Part shown: positions 18,522 through 27,190 of the stretch, piece after piece
How the letters are laid out: every line of letters begins with the position of its first letter
How positions within the stretch are numbered: the stretch's first letter is position 1
Origin: Paenibacillus massiliensis 2301065 = DSM 16942
GTDB taxonomy: Bacteria; Bacillota; Bacilli; Paenibacillales; Paenibacillaceae
Direction: 5' to 3'
DNA length: 64,000 bases
Assembly: GCF_000377505.1 (NCBI RefSeq)
Contig: NZ_KB898188.1
Location: 62,001 to 126,000, forward strand
Translations under genes and position numbers: made by a program
The notes under the pieces: generated by a model
What the model saw: the letters and a program-made list of their open reading frames with translations, nothing else
Database searches by the model: none
Told to the model about the DNA's origin: nothing

Positions 18522-19562
18522 ATGACTGTACATGACACCTCGCGCGGTGACACCGTGCTGATCAACCTGCGGTTGCTGCTGATTTTTTGTGTATTTATTG
18601 GAAATGCTCTTGAGCCGCTGCTTGCTGACATGCCAATAGCCCAAGAGGTGTACACGTGGATATTTATGTTCCACATTCCACTGTTTGTATTTGTCACAGG
18701 ATATTTTTCCAAATTTAATCTGCTCGGTTCGGGCGGTCGCAAGGTACTTTTACAAATTGGACTGCAGTATTTGATATTTCAGACGCTCTATTCCTCTCTT
18801 GATGCCCTGTTCTTCCATGTACCTGGCATTGACCATTCATTCTTTGCACCTTACTTGCTGCTGTGGTTCCTGGCTAGTCATATTTGTTGGCGGCTACTGA
18901 TGATGCTCCTTATTCGGCTGTCTGTGACTTCACAGCTCGCTGTTGCCTTCGGACTTGGTATTATGATCGGATACCTTCCGGTGGACGGAATTTGGCTGAG
19001 CCTGAGCCGGACTTTCGTATTCATGCCATTCTTCGTCATTGGCTATCACTTCTCTTACGAGAAGCTAGCCGCATGGTGGAACCGCAAGGCAAGAGTGACG
19101 GCTATTGTGCTATCCTGCATGCTACTATCGGTATCAGGCTTGATCGCTCAAGTACTCCCAGCGGGCTGGTTATACGGAAGCATGACCTACCTACAGCTGG
19201 GTCACACCGATTGGTATGCTGGTCTGTTCCGTATCGGTATCTATCTGCTACAGATTGCTGCCTCTGTCGTTTTCCTCGGATTCGTTCCACTAGCTGCCGG
19301 CTTCTGGACGGATATGGGCAGACGGACTCTCTATGTCTTCCTGCTGCATGGCTTTGTGATCCGGGCGGCTGTGATCTCAGGGATCTATAGCTACATTACA
19401 CTTCCCTATGAGGCATTACTGCTCATCGTTACGGCTTGCGGAGCGACTGCCCTGCTGACGCTTCCGACTGTGAGAACACTATCGCACGCCATTGTAGAGC
19501 CTCGGACAGATTGGTTATTGCGCTACATGAAGCCAAGCCTGCGCCAGCCAAGAAAGGCGTGA
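18522..19562 (+). CDS. Membrane acyltransferase family protein
   Basis: 346-aa polytopic protein with about ten hydrophobic helices, resembling the acyltransferase-3 / OafA-WecH group, especially fucose 4-O-acetylase-like proteins (INLRLLLIFCVFIGN start, FHIPLFVFVTGYFSK after the second helix). Such enzymes acetylate cell-surface sugars. Start ATG 18522 (MTVHD) is preferred because GGGGGAA precedes it; a TTG/ATG six codons upstream is also open. Single gene, followed by a weak terminator. Acceptor unknown. Confidence 0.8.
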   Translation: MTVHDTSRGDTVLINLRLLLIFCVFIGNALEPLLADMPIAQEVYTWIFMFHIPLFVFVTGYFSKFNLLGSGGRKVLLQIGLQYLIFQTLYSSLDALFFHVPGIDHSFFAPYLLLWFLASHICWRLLMMLLIRLSVTSQLAVAFGLGIMIGYLPVDGIWLSLSRTFVFMPFFVIGYHFSYEKLAAWWNRKARVTAIVLSCMLLSVSGLIAQVLPAGWLYGSMTYLQLGHTDWYAGLFRIGIYLLQIAASVVFLGFVPLAAGFWTDMGRRTLYVFLLHGFVIRAAVISGIYSYITLPYEALLLIVTACGATALLTLPTVRTLSHAIVEPRTDWLLRYMKPSLRQPRKA

Positions 19563-19616
19563 ATACGAATTAGATAAAGAATGAACAAGCTTGAATATTC
19601 ATGTCTCACATATCAT

Positions 19617-19652
19617 CTGGGAACTATTGTGACTTGTCCCAGGCATCTTTTC
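19617..19652 (+). terminator. Probable terminator after the acyltransferase gene
   Basis: CTGGGA (19617-19622) pairs with TCCCAG (19637-19642), followed by a T-rich tail. Confidence 0.45.
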
Positions 19653-19727
19653 TCCTTGTTTCATGTCGCAAGGGAAGTGGTAAGTACAGGGTGCGTACAT
19701 CAAACTTGTCCCAAGGAGTGATTGGTT

Positions 19728-19976
19728 ATGGCACCCCCCTCAGACAAAGGCAAGATGACTAGGGCCGAGGCCGGAAGGCTTGGCGGGCAAGCCACCTCCA
19801 AAAAGCACAGTCGGGCTTTCTACCAGGGAATCGGCCGTAAAGGCGGCGTGACGACAGCAGAGACACATACCAAGGAGTTCTATCAAGAGATTGGTCGCAA
19901 GGGTGGAGAAGCCACTGCTGAGTCCCGGGATCGGGAATTTTATCAGGAAATCGGTCGCAAGGGCGGCAAAAAGTAA
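19728..19976 (+). CDS. KGG-repeat stress protein (GsiB / Em-like)
   Basis: 82-aa hydrophilic protein made of tandem copies of about 20 residues, each ending (F)YQ(E/G)IGRKGG, three full copies plus a related N-terminal RLGGQATS unit. This matches the stress-induced KGG motif of B. subtilis GsiB and plant group-1 LEA proteins, linked to desiccation or general stress. AAGGAG lies 9 bases before ATG 19728; an in-frame TTG two codons earlier is worse placed. Confidence 0.9.
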   Translation: MAPPSDKGKMTRAEAGRLGGQATSKKHSRAFYQGIGRKGGVTTAETHTKEFYQEIGRKGGEATAESRDREFYQEIGRKGGKK

Positions 19977-20056
19977 TCCTCATCTCCATTTATGCACGTC
20001 ACTGGGGCATATCCAGTTGACATGTCCGTTGAAGTCCCCATTATTTCTGGCAGTAG

Positions 20057-20083
20057 CCGGCTTCTGTGTGAGCCGGTTTTTTT
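20057..20083 (+). terminator. Terminator after the KGG protein gene
   Basis: CCGGCT-8 bases-AGCCGG followed by seven T residues on the plus strand. Confidence 0.85.
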
Positions 20084-20158
20084 GTGTATCCTCCAGCAAG
20101 GCCCATATAGCAAAAGCTGACTAGATGTGATAGACTCTTTAGAAAACATAAACGTTCA

Positions 20159-20178
20159 TTAGCGCTCAACAGCGCTAA
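20159..20178 (+). other. Hairpin in the ilvD leader
   Basis: TTAGCGCT-CAAC-AGCGCTAA, an 8-bp perfect stem 12 bases before the ilvD ribosome site. No T-run, so it is not a terminator; it could be an operator or a translation element. Confidence 0.5.
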
Positions 20179-20208
20179 AATATACACCGATTGGGAGGAT
20201 AAGTCAGC

Positions 20209-21897
20209 ATGACAGCAAACAAAAAAATGCGCTCTGACATGATCAAAAAAGGCTTTGATCGTGCACCACACCGGAGCTTGCTGCGCGCAGCAGGAGTTAA
20301 GGAAGAGGATTTTGGCAAACCATTTATTGCCGTGTGCAACTCCTATATCGATATCGTTCCTGGACACGTACACCTTCAGGAATTCGGTAAGATCGTTAAA
20401 GAAGCGATTCGCGAAGCAGGCGGAGTCCCGTTCGAGTTCAATACCATCGGTGTTGATGACGGAATTGCTATGGGCCATATCGGCATGCGTTACTCTCTCC
20501 CAAGCCGTGAGATCATCGCCGATTCCCTGGAGACTGTCGTCTCGGCTCACTGGTTCGACGGAATGGTATGTATCCCTAACTGTGACAAGATCACGCCAGG
20601 CATGATGATGGGTGCGCTTCGCGTCAACATTCCGACGGTATTCGTCAGCGGTGGACCAATGAAGGCCGGTAAGGACAAGAACGGTCGCTCGATCTCCCTG
20701 ACCTCCGTATTCGAAGGTGTAGGTGCTTATCAGGCAGGTAAGATTGATGATCAAAGCTTGCTGGAGCTTGAGCAATTTGGCTGTCCAACCTGCGGTTCCT
20801 GTTCAGGGATGTTCACAGCGAATTCCATGAACTGTCTTGCTGAAGCACTGGGACTGGCTCTGCCGGGCAACGGTACTATCCTGGCAGTCGCTGAGGAACG
20901 TAAAGAGTTCGTTCGTCAGTCTGCGAAGCAACTGATGGAGCTGATCAAGATTGATCTCAAGCCGCGTGACATCGTAACGAAGGAAGCGATTGACAATGCC
21001 TTCGCATTGGATATGGCGATGGGCGGTTCCACGAACACTGTACTGCATACACTGGCTTTGGCACATGAAGCTGAGGTAGATTATCCAATTGAGCGCATCA
21101 ACGAAGTGGCTAACCGAGTACCACATCTGTCCAAGCTGGCTCCTGCCTCTGACTATCACATCGAGGATGTACACAATGCAGGCGGCGTAAGCGCGGTTCT
21201 GAACGAACTACTCAAGAAGCCAGGAGCGCTGCACGCGGACTGTATCACCGTGACAGGCAAGACGTTGCGTGAGAATGTGGAAGGCCAAGAGATTCTGGAT
21301 ACGAACGTTATTCATAGGCTGGACAACCCTCATTCTGAGCGTGGTGGACTGGCTGTGCTCTTCGGCAATCTGGCTCCACAGGGCTCCATTATCAAGGTGG
21401 GAGCAGTTGATCCATCCGTTGGCGGCTATCACCGTGGACCTGCGATCTGCTTCGATTCCCAAGACGATGCGCTGTACGGAATTGCTAACGGCCATGTGAA
21501 GGAAGGCCACGTCGTGGTTATCCGTTATGAAGGACCTAAGGGTGGACCAGGTATGCCGGAAATGCTGGCACCAACCTCCCAAATCGTAGGTATGGGTCTG
21601 GGGGCCAAGGTAGGACTGATTACGGATGGCCGCTTCTCAGGGGCATCCCGAGGTATCTCGATCGGTCATATCTCACCAGAGGCCGCTGAGGGTGGACCGA
21701 TTGCCTTCGTCGAGGACGGAGATTTCATTGAGCTGGATCTGAACAACCGCACCATCCAGCTGGAGATCAGTGATGAGGAATTCGATCGTCGTCGTGCCAA
21801 CTGGAAAGGCTTCGAGCCAAAGGTGAAGACTGGTTATCTCGCCCGCTACTCCAAGCTTGTTACAAATGCGAGCAATGGCGGAATCATGAAAATCTAA
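20209..21897 (+). CDS. ilvD: Dihydroxy-acid dehydratase
   Basis: Fe-S enzyme converting 2,3-dihydroxy-isovalerate and -methylvalerate to 2-keto acids in valine and isoleucine synthesis. 562 aa, normal length. Cluster cysteines are seen in [21 protein letters not shown] and [18 protein letters not shown]. The C-terminal swivelling domain includes [15 protein letters not shown] precedes ATG 20209. It stands alone, away from other ilv/leu genes, and ends in a strong terminator. Confidence 0.97.
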   Translation: MTANKKMRSDMIKKGFDRAPHRSLLRAAGVKEEDFGKPFIAVCNSYIDIVPGHVHLQEFGKIVKEAIREAGGVPFEFNTIGVDDGIAMGHIGMRYSLPSREIIADSLETVVSAHWFDGMVCIPNCDKITPGMMMGALRVNIPTVFVSGGPMKAGKDKNGRSISLTSVFEGVGAYQAGKIDDQSLLELEQFGCPTCGSCSGMFTANSMNCLAEALGLALPGNGTILAVAEERKEFVRQSAKQLMELIKIDLKPRDIVTKEAIDNAFALDMAMGGSTNTVLHTLALAHEAEVDYPIERINEVANRVPHLSKLAPASDYHIEDVHNAGGVSAVLNELLKKPGALHADCITVTGKTLRENVEGQEILDTNVIHRLDNPHSERGGLAVLFGNLAPQGSIIKVGAVDPSVGGYHRGPAICFDSQDDALYGIANGHVKEGHVVVIRYEGPKGGPGMPEMLAPTSQIVGMGLGAKVGLITDGRFSGASRGISIGHISPEAAEGGPIAFVEDGDFIELDLNNRTIQLEISDEEFDRRRANWKGFEPKVKTGYLARYSKLVTNASNGGIMKI

Positions 21898-21940
21898 TCA
21901 TAGCACCTTAGCATGAACAAGAAGTACTATAGCATACAAC

Positions 21941-21982
21941 AAAAGCTGTTTCGGGCTTATCTAGCCTCGAAACAGCTTTTTT
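21941..21982 (+). terminator. Terminator after ilvD
   Basis: AAAAGCTGTTTCG (21941-21953) pairs with CGAAACAGCTTTT (21968-21980), with a T-run. The A-rich 5' arm makes it usable from both sides. Confidence 0.9.
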
Positions 21983-22030
21983 GTCTTACTGGTTACTTGT
22001 ATTCTGCTAATTAGCCCCATGAAGTCGCTG

Positions 22031-23491
22031 TTAGGCCGTGGTGCCTGTGCTGTTCACTTGGGCAGCAGTTGCCGATTCCATGTCCACGATCTCATTGTCA
22101 TAGTCTGCCCCCGCTTCTGCTGACTTGGATAGGCGGTTGCTTGTGCCACCATATCGACTCTTCAGGATACTGACTGGCATAACGATTCTCTTGGGGACCA
22201 AGGTCGCTCTTGCCGCAATTTCACCGCCTGATCTCTGTTGCTCTCCACGAAGCTTTCCCTTCCTGAAGCGTCTCTGTCCAGCAGGGTGAATGACCAACAG
22301 CAGCAATGCCAGGTACCAGCGCGAAGCTGTGGCGAATAGCCCATTTGGTAATTCCTCCACGATGAAGCCCAGCTTCTCGGCTCCCCTATTAATCATGCTT
22401 ACACCATACAGTGCCTTTACATTTGTAAGACCCGGCTCCTCGGCAATCCGGGTTGCCAGAGCGGGGAGCTGCTGCTCTACACCGCGAATCATCTGAATAG
22501 CAATGTGGAGCGTGGATTTTGCGCTAGCGCCGATCTCATACAATCTACGATTGTCAAAATGCAGCTCCAACACACTGTCCCCCTTGCTTAACATAGAACC
22601 ATCGCCTAGCTTGATCTCTTCTCCCTGATAGGAGCGCTGTCTGTAATGCAGTAATGGAGTGTCCTTCGAAGCTGGCTGGAGATGGAAGAGACTGTGGAAC
22701 AGCTTCTCATATTGGAACCATAGGCGTAGTATGCTTCTTTTTAGCCAACCTGCATCGCTCTGTCGCTCCTTCTCCTTACCCATGACTGCTTCAGCCTCCT
22801 CCATCTCATCAATTCTAATTCCCTTCATCCCCCGGTGCGCGGCTTCCTCCAGCAGCTTCTCGACAGCTAGCAGCATATTCTCTGGCGCCTGCGGGTCAGC
22901 CCCAAAGGTAGTCCCCCGATCATGCAGCAGCATAATCTCTCCTCCTCGCAGCTTCCTCAGCATACGTTCGGCAAGCCGATCAGCACCGAGTCGGAATCTC
23001 CAATCATAGAACATTGAAGACCAGAGCACGATTCTTTTTCCAGCTGAAGGGGAGAAATCAAATAGGTTAACCACTCCCCATGGAGGTCTATAATACATGA
23101 CTGGCTGTCCAGTAGCCTGATTAATAATCTGCTCGGTCCACTCAATCTGTCTACGCACCGTCTTGGGTCGCATTAACCAATTCGCCCTGTGCTCATAATT
23201 ATGAATACCAATCAAATGCCCTTCCTGGTGCATTCTTCGCAATATATCCGGATGCTCCTTGGCATGCATACCGACGACAAAGAAGGTCGCCTTCACCTTA
23301 TAGCGTCGAAGCAGATCCAATAGCTGTGGGGTGTAGACTGGATGCGGGCCATCATCGAAGGTTAATGCGAACGAATCCTGTATTTTCCCTCTACGTAGTA
23401 CCCTGAACCCGAACAATCGGCTAATGACCAGTGGAATAAATGCATACAAAGAAGAGATGTACAATATTAACAACAGTAAATTCTGCAGCAT
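22031..23491 (-). CDS. Polysaccharide deacetylase with C-terminal YkoP-like domain
   Basis: 486 aa. An N-terminal membrane anchor (about residues 3-25) is followed by a NodB deacetylase domain (about 40-235), with TFDDGPHP (catalytic Asp and metal Asp), HNYEH (metal His pair), YYRPPWG, YDW and LLHDRG. The second half (about 255-420) matches B. subtilis YkoP, including GDSVLELHFDNRRL, GVSMINRG and a final hydrophobic strip. The last 65 residues are low-complexity. It likely deacetylates a cell-wall polymer. Start ATG 23491 follows GTGGGG; the ORF extends upstream without a ribosome site. Confidence 0.88.
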   Translation of the reverse strand: MLQNLLLLILYISSLYAFIPLVISRLFGFRVLRRGKIQDSFALTFDDGPHPVYTPQLLDLLRRYKVKATFFVVGMHAKEHPDILRRMHQEGHLIGIHNYEHRANWLMRPKTVRRQIEWTEQIINQATGQPVMYYRPPWGVVNLFDFSPSAGKRIVLWSSMFYDWRFRLGADRLAERMLRKLRGGEIMLLHDRGTTFGADPQAPENMLLAVEKLLEEAAHRGMKGIRIDEMEEAEAVMGKEKERQSDAGWLKRSILRLWFQYEKLFHSLFHLQPASKDTPLLHYRQRSYQGEEIKLGDGSMLSKGDSVLELHFDNRRLYEIGASAKSTLHIAIQMIRGVEQQLPALATRIAEEPGLTNVKALYGVSMINRGAEKLGFIVEELPNGLFATASRWYLALLLLVIHPAGQRRFRKGKLRGEQQRSGGEIAARATLVPKRIVMPVSILKSRYGGTSNRLSKSAEAGADYDNEIVDMESATAAQVNSTGTTA

Positions 23492-23849
23492 GAATATCCC
23501 CACTTTTCCGTTTTGTCTTGGCACTCTCTAAGCATATGAACTTGAACATACATAACACAGGTCGGTGATGCTGGATCATGCTCAAATTTGGGAACCATTC
23601 TCCGAATATCATCGTATATGTACACAGTTCAGTATTTTGAATCCCCTCAGATGCCCAGTGGTACTGGATATATCACTAGATATACTACATAGTTTAGAAG
23701 AATCATGATAACCTATAGAGGATTTATGTTGCCCCATATAGTGTATTTTGAAAAATGATTTAGATGTATGATACAAATGCACACATGATTAACTATGAGC
23801 AGGGTGCTGCTCTAAGCACATCAATTGATTGAGAAAAGGAGACGGAATC
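23492..23849. other. Divergent gap deacetylase / AI-2E protein
   Basis: AT-rich, about 360 bases, no gene and no confident promoter. Confidence 0.45.
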
Positions 23850-24986
23850 ATGCTACCGTTATACAAAAAATACTGGCGCACCATATTTGACATCGCATTA
23901 ATTGTCCTCACTGTCTATCTTATCATGTTACTGTTCAGTAAGTTATACCATTTGGCTGCTCCCGTATTTCTATCCTTCATCGTCTTCGCTTGCATTGAAC
24001 CGCTGGCTCAATTCCTGCATCGCCGGGGAATGCGCAAAGCTTTCGCTTCAGCAATTTCCGTGCTGCTGTTCGCTGCTGTGCTCATCGGGGTCTTTCTCGG
24101 GTTAGGTGTCATTCTGGCGGTACAATCCATGAAGCTGGCTGATGACATTCCACGCTATACAGTGCTGATTCAGGATGCATTCCGGCAATCCAGCGTATTT
24201 GTGCAGAGTCAGATCACGTCATTGCCTCCAAGCTTGACAGAGCGTCTGAATGAATACTTCGAGACGATCACCAGCATGCTTGGCACATGGGGGGCGAGCT
24301 TTCTTCGCTGGCTGATTGGGTTTGTAGGCTCATCCTCTACCTTTATAGCCAATTTTGCCGTTGCTGTTATTTTAGCATTCTTTTTGAGTGTCGAGATTGA
24401 TTTATGGAAGGTTATTGCCCGAAAAAAGACACCGCAGACCTTGAAAACAGCCTTTGATTTCTTCAAAAATCACGTCATCAAGGCCATTTTCTCGTATCTG
24501 CGTGCCCAATTTCTACTTGTCTCCATTACATTTGCGCTCATTTTTACCGGATTGCTTATTCTGGGGACAGGAAATGCCTTCTATATAGCTATTTTATGTG
24601 CTCTATTTGATCTTTTGCCACTGCTTGGTGTACCTGTAATTCTGTTGCCTTGGGCTATCTACCTGCTGATTGTAGGTCAGACTGGACTCGGTATTGGATT
24701 GATCGTACTGCTGGTTATTACGATGCTGGTGCGTCAACTGGCCGAGCCTAAAATTGCGGGCAACTCCATCGGTGTGACATCCGCCTATCTCATGCTGTCA
24801 TTCATGATTATTTCCTTGTCGATCTTCGGTGTCTCAGGACTGATCATGTCACCAATTCTGTTAATCCTGATCAAGGAGCTCATGCAGCAGGGCTACCTTC
24901 AACGCTGGATTCATCTGCCTAAGGATGAATTCGAGGAATCTCCCTTTTCTGGTCCGCCTTCAGGAGGTCCGACTAGCAGCAGATGA
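23850..24986 (+). CDS. AI-2E family transporter (UPF0118)
   Basis: 378-aa membrane protein with about eight hydrophobic segments in the order typical of the AI-2E exporter family (PerM/TqsA/YtvI). An amphipathic soluble stretch sits between helices 3 and 4 (about 85-160), and the conserved C-terminal DLLPLLGVPVILLPWA and LVRQLAEPKIAGNSIG motifs are present. AAAGGAG lies 8 bases before ATG 23850. Its last 27 bases overlap the 3' end of the convergent PBP gene. The transported solute is not predictable. Confidence 0.88.
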   Translation: MLPLYKKYWRTIFDIALIVLTVYLIMLLFSKLYHLAAPVFLSFIVFACIEPLAQFLHRRGMRKAFASAISVLLFAAVLIGVFLGLGVILAVQSMKLADDIPRYTVLIQDAFRQSSVFVQSQITSLPPSLTERLNEYFETITSMLGTWGASFLRWLIGFVGSSSTFIANFAVAVILAFFLSVEIDLWKVIARKKTPQTLKTAFDFFKNHVIKAIFSYLRAQFLLVSITFALIFTGLLILGTGNAFYIAILCALFDLLPLLGVPVILLPWAIYLLIVGQTGLGIGLIVLLVITMLVRQLAEPKIAGNSIGVTSAYLMLSFMIISLSIFGVSGLIMSPILLILIKELMQQGYLQRWIHLPKDEFEESPFSGPPSGGPTSSR

Positions 24987-26858
24987 AGATCGGGCCAGCA
25001 AGTCCATCACCTGACCGAACAGTCGTGTTGCCTGATTGCCGACATTCTCCGGTCTGTTCTTCACTAAGACTGCAACTGCATACTTAGGATGCTCTACTGG
25101 GCCGTAACCAACAAACCATTGATGGTTGCGGCCTTGTCCTGTCTGCGCAGTGCCTGACTTACCTGCCAGATGCCAACTAGCTGATCGTAGAGAGCGGCCT
25201 GTCCCTTCATTCACGGTATCCCGCATCCATGCCAACAGCTGGCGAGCTGTCTCTGGTCGCAACCTGCCCGGCGTAGCTGGCATCGCATGTGGCCCAAGCT
25301 CCTTGAGCACACTTCCGTCACGATACTTGACCCGACTGACCAGACGTGGGGAGAGGACCTGGCCTTCATGCAGCAAGGTTACTACCACATTCGCCGCCTG
25401 TAACGGGGTGATTATGACGTCCCTTTGACCAATAGCTGTCTGGACCCGTATCCCTTCATCCTCCAGGTCTGCGCCAGATGCATAAATGCGTCCCCCATGC
25501 TCATGCGCCAGTGGCTGCACGGTCGATATCCCAGGTATTCCGTTTGCCTGCCATCCGACCGCTTGACCAAGTCCTAGATGTCTGGCCATAGTTAGGATAT
25601 CTTCTGAACTTACCCGCTCAGCGAGGTGTGCAAACACTGTATTGCAGGAACGGGCAAAGCCCTCACGCAGACTCAGTCTTCCGTGACCTCCGGGGACAGG
25701 ACAGGAAAGCCCATATTTACCAAAGTCCCCCTTACACTCGAAGACCTCATCCTCAGAAGTCTGATTCGCCTCCAGGGCAGCAGCAGCCGTCACAATCTTG
25801 AATACTGAGCCCGGAGCTGTTGCTTGTGTCGCATGATTAACCCACTGTCCCTGCTTCGGGTGGATATCATTTGGATTATAAAAGGGACTGGATACCATAG
25901 CTAAAATATCCGCATTCTCTACGTCCAGTACGACTACCGCTCCTTCCCCCATCCTCGACTGCTCCAGCAGCCCCTCAATCTTTTCCTGTATGGGCAGATC
26001 AATCGTGGTCTGTAGCCGCAAAGGATAATAGGGATTATCTGGCTTAATCATACGAAGCGCAGAGCCCGGAAGTGTTGCACGCACCGGATCAACCAAGTGC
26101 AGCATGACCGTCTTCCCACGGCTCTTGAGCAGCGGCTCGAATGCTTTCTCCAGACCCGATGCCCCTATTGCAAGGGATGTCTTCTTGCCAGGATCATAGA
26201 CGTATCCCAGCCACTGGCGTCCTGTAGCTGAATTGGCATATCTTCTCACATACGGAAGCACCTCTACAGCATCGCTGTGAATTCCACGAAGCTTATGGAG
26301 CTGCGCAGATTGCAGAGCTAACGGTTGGTTCACTGCATCTCTCCAGATAAACGGGGACTCCAGCGTCTCCCATTGCTGTCGCAGTTTAGTGACCCTGATC
26401 TTCAATATCGAAGCGAGTGTCTCTAGTTCTCCTTCGCTCAGCCGCTCATAGCCTCTCGGAAATAACACCGGTACCCAGATGCGTTCTCCCGTCAAGGGAT
26501 GACCATTGCGATCCTCTATATGCCCTCGGCCATCATCCACCACAACCCCTTCCTGACGTTGTAAAACTGACAACTCGCCTATAGTCTTAGATGACAGAAC
26601 ATTCTGCCCGATGTAAAAGCCCGCCTGCAGCCAGCCCAATCTGGCTATGATCAGCATGAGAAGGCTACCAAAGAAGATCATGAGCGCTCGGATTCGCTGT
26701 CTACGCTGTGTATTTTGTAGATACTGTTTGCTTTGTTTGTGCCCTGTATGCTGTGAATGCTGTGAGTGATGTGAGTGCTGTGTACAATGTGAATCCGGTG
26801 TTCCTTGGATGCAGCAAGCTCTATTTTCCCGCTGCGCCGGTGCTCTCTGTCCCGCCAT
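24960..26858 (-). CDS. Class B penicillin-binding protein (transpeptidase)
   Basis: 632 aa. A cytoplasmic tail and a TM helix (about 57-77) are followed by a PBP dimer-like region and a transpeptidase domain (about 300-620). The catalytic SxxK is in APGSVFKIV, SxN in SCNT and KTG-type triad in GKSGTAQTG. Cross-links peptidoglycan outside the membrane; the subfamily (vegetative or sporulation) is not certain. The tail is odd: residues 22-51 are a His/Gln/Ser tripeptide repeat. AAGGAGG lies 7 bases before ATG 26858, so the tail is translated. The 3' end overlaps the convergent AI-2E gene. Confidence 0.92.
   Translation of the reverse strand: MAGQRAPAQRENRACCIQGTPDSHCTQHSHHSQHSQHTGHKQSKQYLQNTQRRQRIRALMIFFGSLLMLIIARLGWLQAGFYIGQNVLSSKTIGELSVLQRQEGVVVDDGRGHIEDRNGHPLTGERIWVPVLFPRGYERLSEGELETLASILKIRVTKLRQQWETLESPFIWRDAVNQPLALQSAQLHKLRGIHSDAVEVLPYVRRYANSATGRQWLGYVYDPGKKTSLAIGASGLEKAFEPLLKSRGKTVMLHLVDPVRATLPGSALRMIKPDNPYYPLRLQTTIDLPIQEKIEGLLEQSRMGEGAVVVLDVENADILAMVSSPFYNPNDIHPKQGQWVNHATQATAPGSVFKIVTAAAALEANQTSEDEVFECKGDFGKYGLSCPVPGGHGRLSLREGFARSCNTVFAHLAERVSSEDILTMARHLGLGQAVGWQANGIPGISTVQPLAHEHGGRIYASGADLEDEGIRVQTAIGQRDVIITPLQAANVVVTLLHEGQVLSPRLVSRVKYRDGSVLKELGPHAMPATPGRLRPETARQLLAWMRDTVNEGTGRSLRSASWHLAGKSGTAQTGQGRNHQWFVGYGPVEHPKYAVAVLVKNRPENVGNQATRLFGQVMDLLARSSSAASRTS
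26706..26795 (-). repeat. 9-bp coding tandem repeat in the PBP tail
   Basis: About ten 9-base units, plus-strand consensus CTGTGAGTG (for example CTGTGAATG, CTGTGAGTG, ATGTGAGTG at 26751-26777), degenerating towards 26706. On the minus strand they encode HSQ/HSH-like tripeptides. The unit length keeps the frame. Confidence 0.75.
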
Positions 26859-27117
26859 GGTGGGTCCTCCTTGCCGATCCTCTGGATGTGGAAGATAGTA
26901 TGCCCTTGGAAAGCAGACACCATCCAGCTTATTCCTGTAAAGCTAAGACCGCTCGCCAAATATCACCTTGCCCAATCAAGTGTAAGTATAAATCAGCTGC
27001 TATGAGGTGCCCTGGTGGCCATGTTAAGCTTATTGTTCTTTCGAACGAGGATACGCCGTAGATTGAACGTCAAAGCTCTGAAGAAGGCCTTCGGCAAGCA
27101 TCCGATCTTCTGAACGC
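26859..27117. other. Upstream region of the PBP gene
   Basis: About 260 bases without a supported gene. Open frames here are shadows. No promoter identified with confidence. Confidence 0.4.
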
Positions 27118-27152
27118 AAAAATGCCCCCTTGCCAGATCGACAAGGGGGCAT
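27118..27152 (-). terminator. Terminator after the chemoreceptor gene
   Basis: ATGCCCCCTTG pairs with CAAGGGGGCAT (11 bp, 9-base loop), followed on the minus strand by TTTTT. Confidence 0.9.
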
Positions 27153-27190
27153 CGCTGTAAAATATATACACTAATCTGTACTTGCTCAGG

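Noticed and set aside
19660..19712. SigB-type promoter ahead of the KGG stress gene
   Set aside because: GTTTCA and GGTAAG are present but spacing and -10 match are poor.
20084..20208. T-box leader ahead of ilvD
   Set aside because: Too short and lacks the AGGGTGGNACCGCG core; only an 8-bp hairpin is there.
23740..23775. Promoter TTGAAA...GATACA ahead of the AI-2E gene
   Set aside because: Spacing and -10 match too weak to support.
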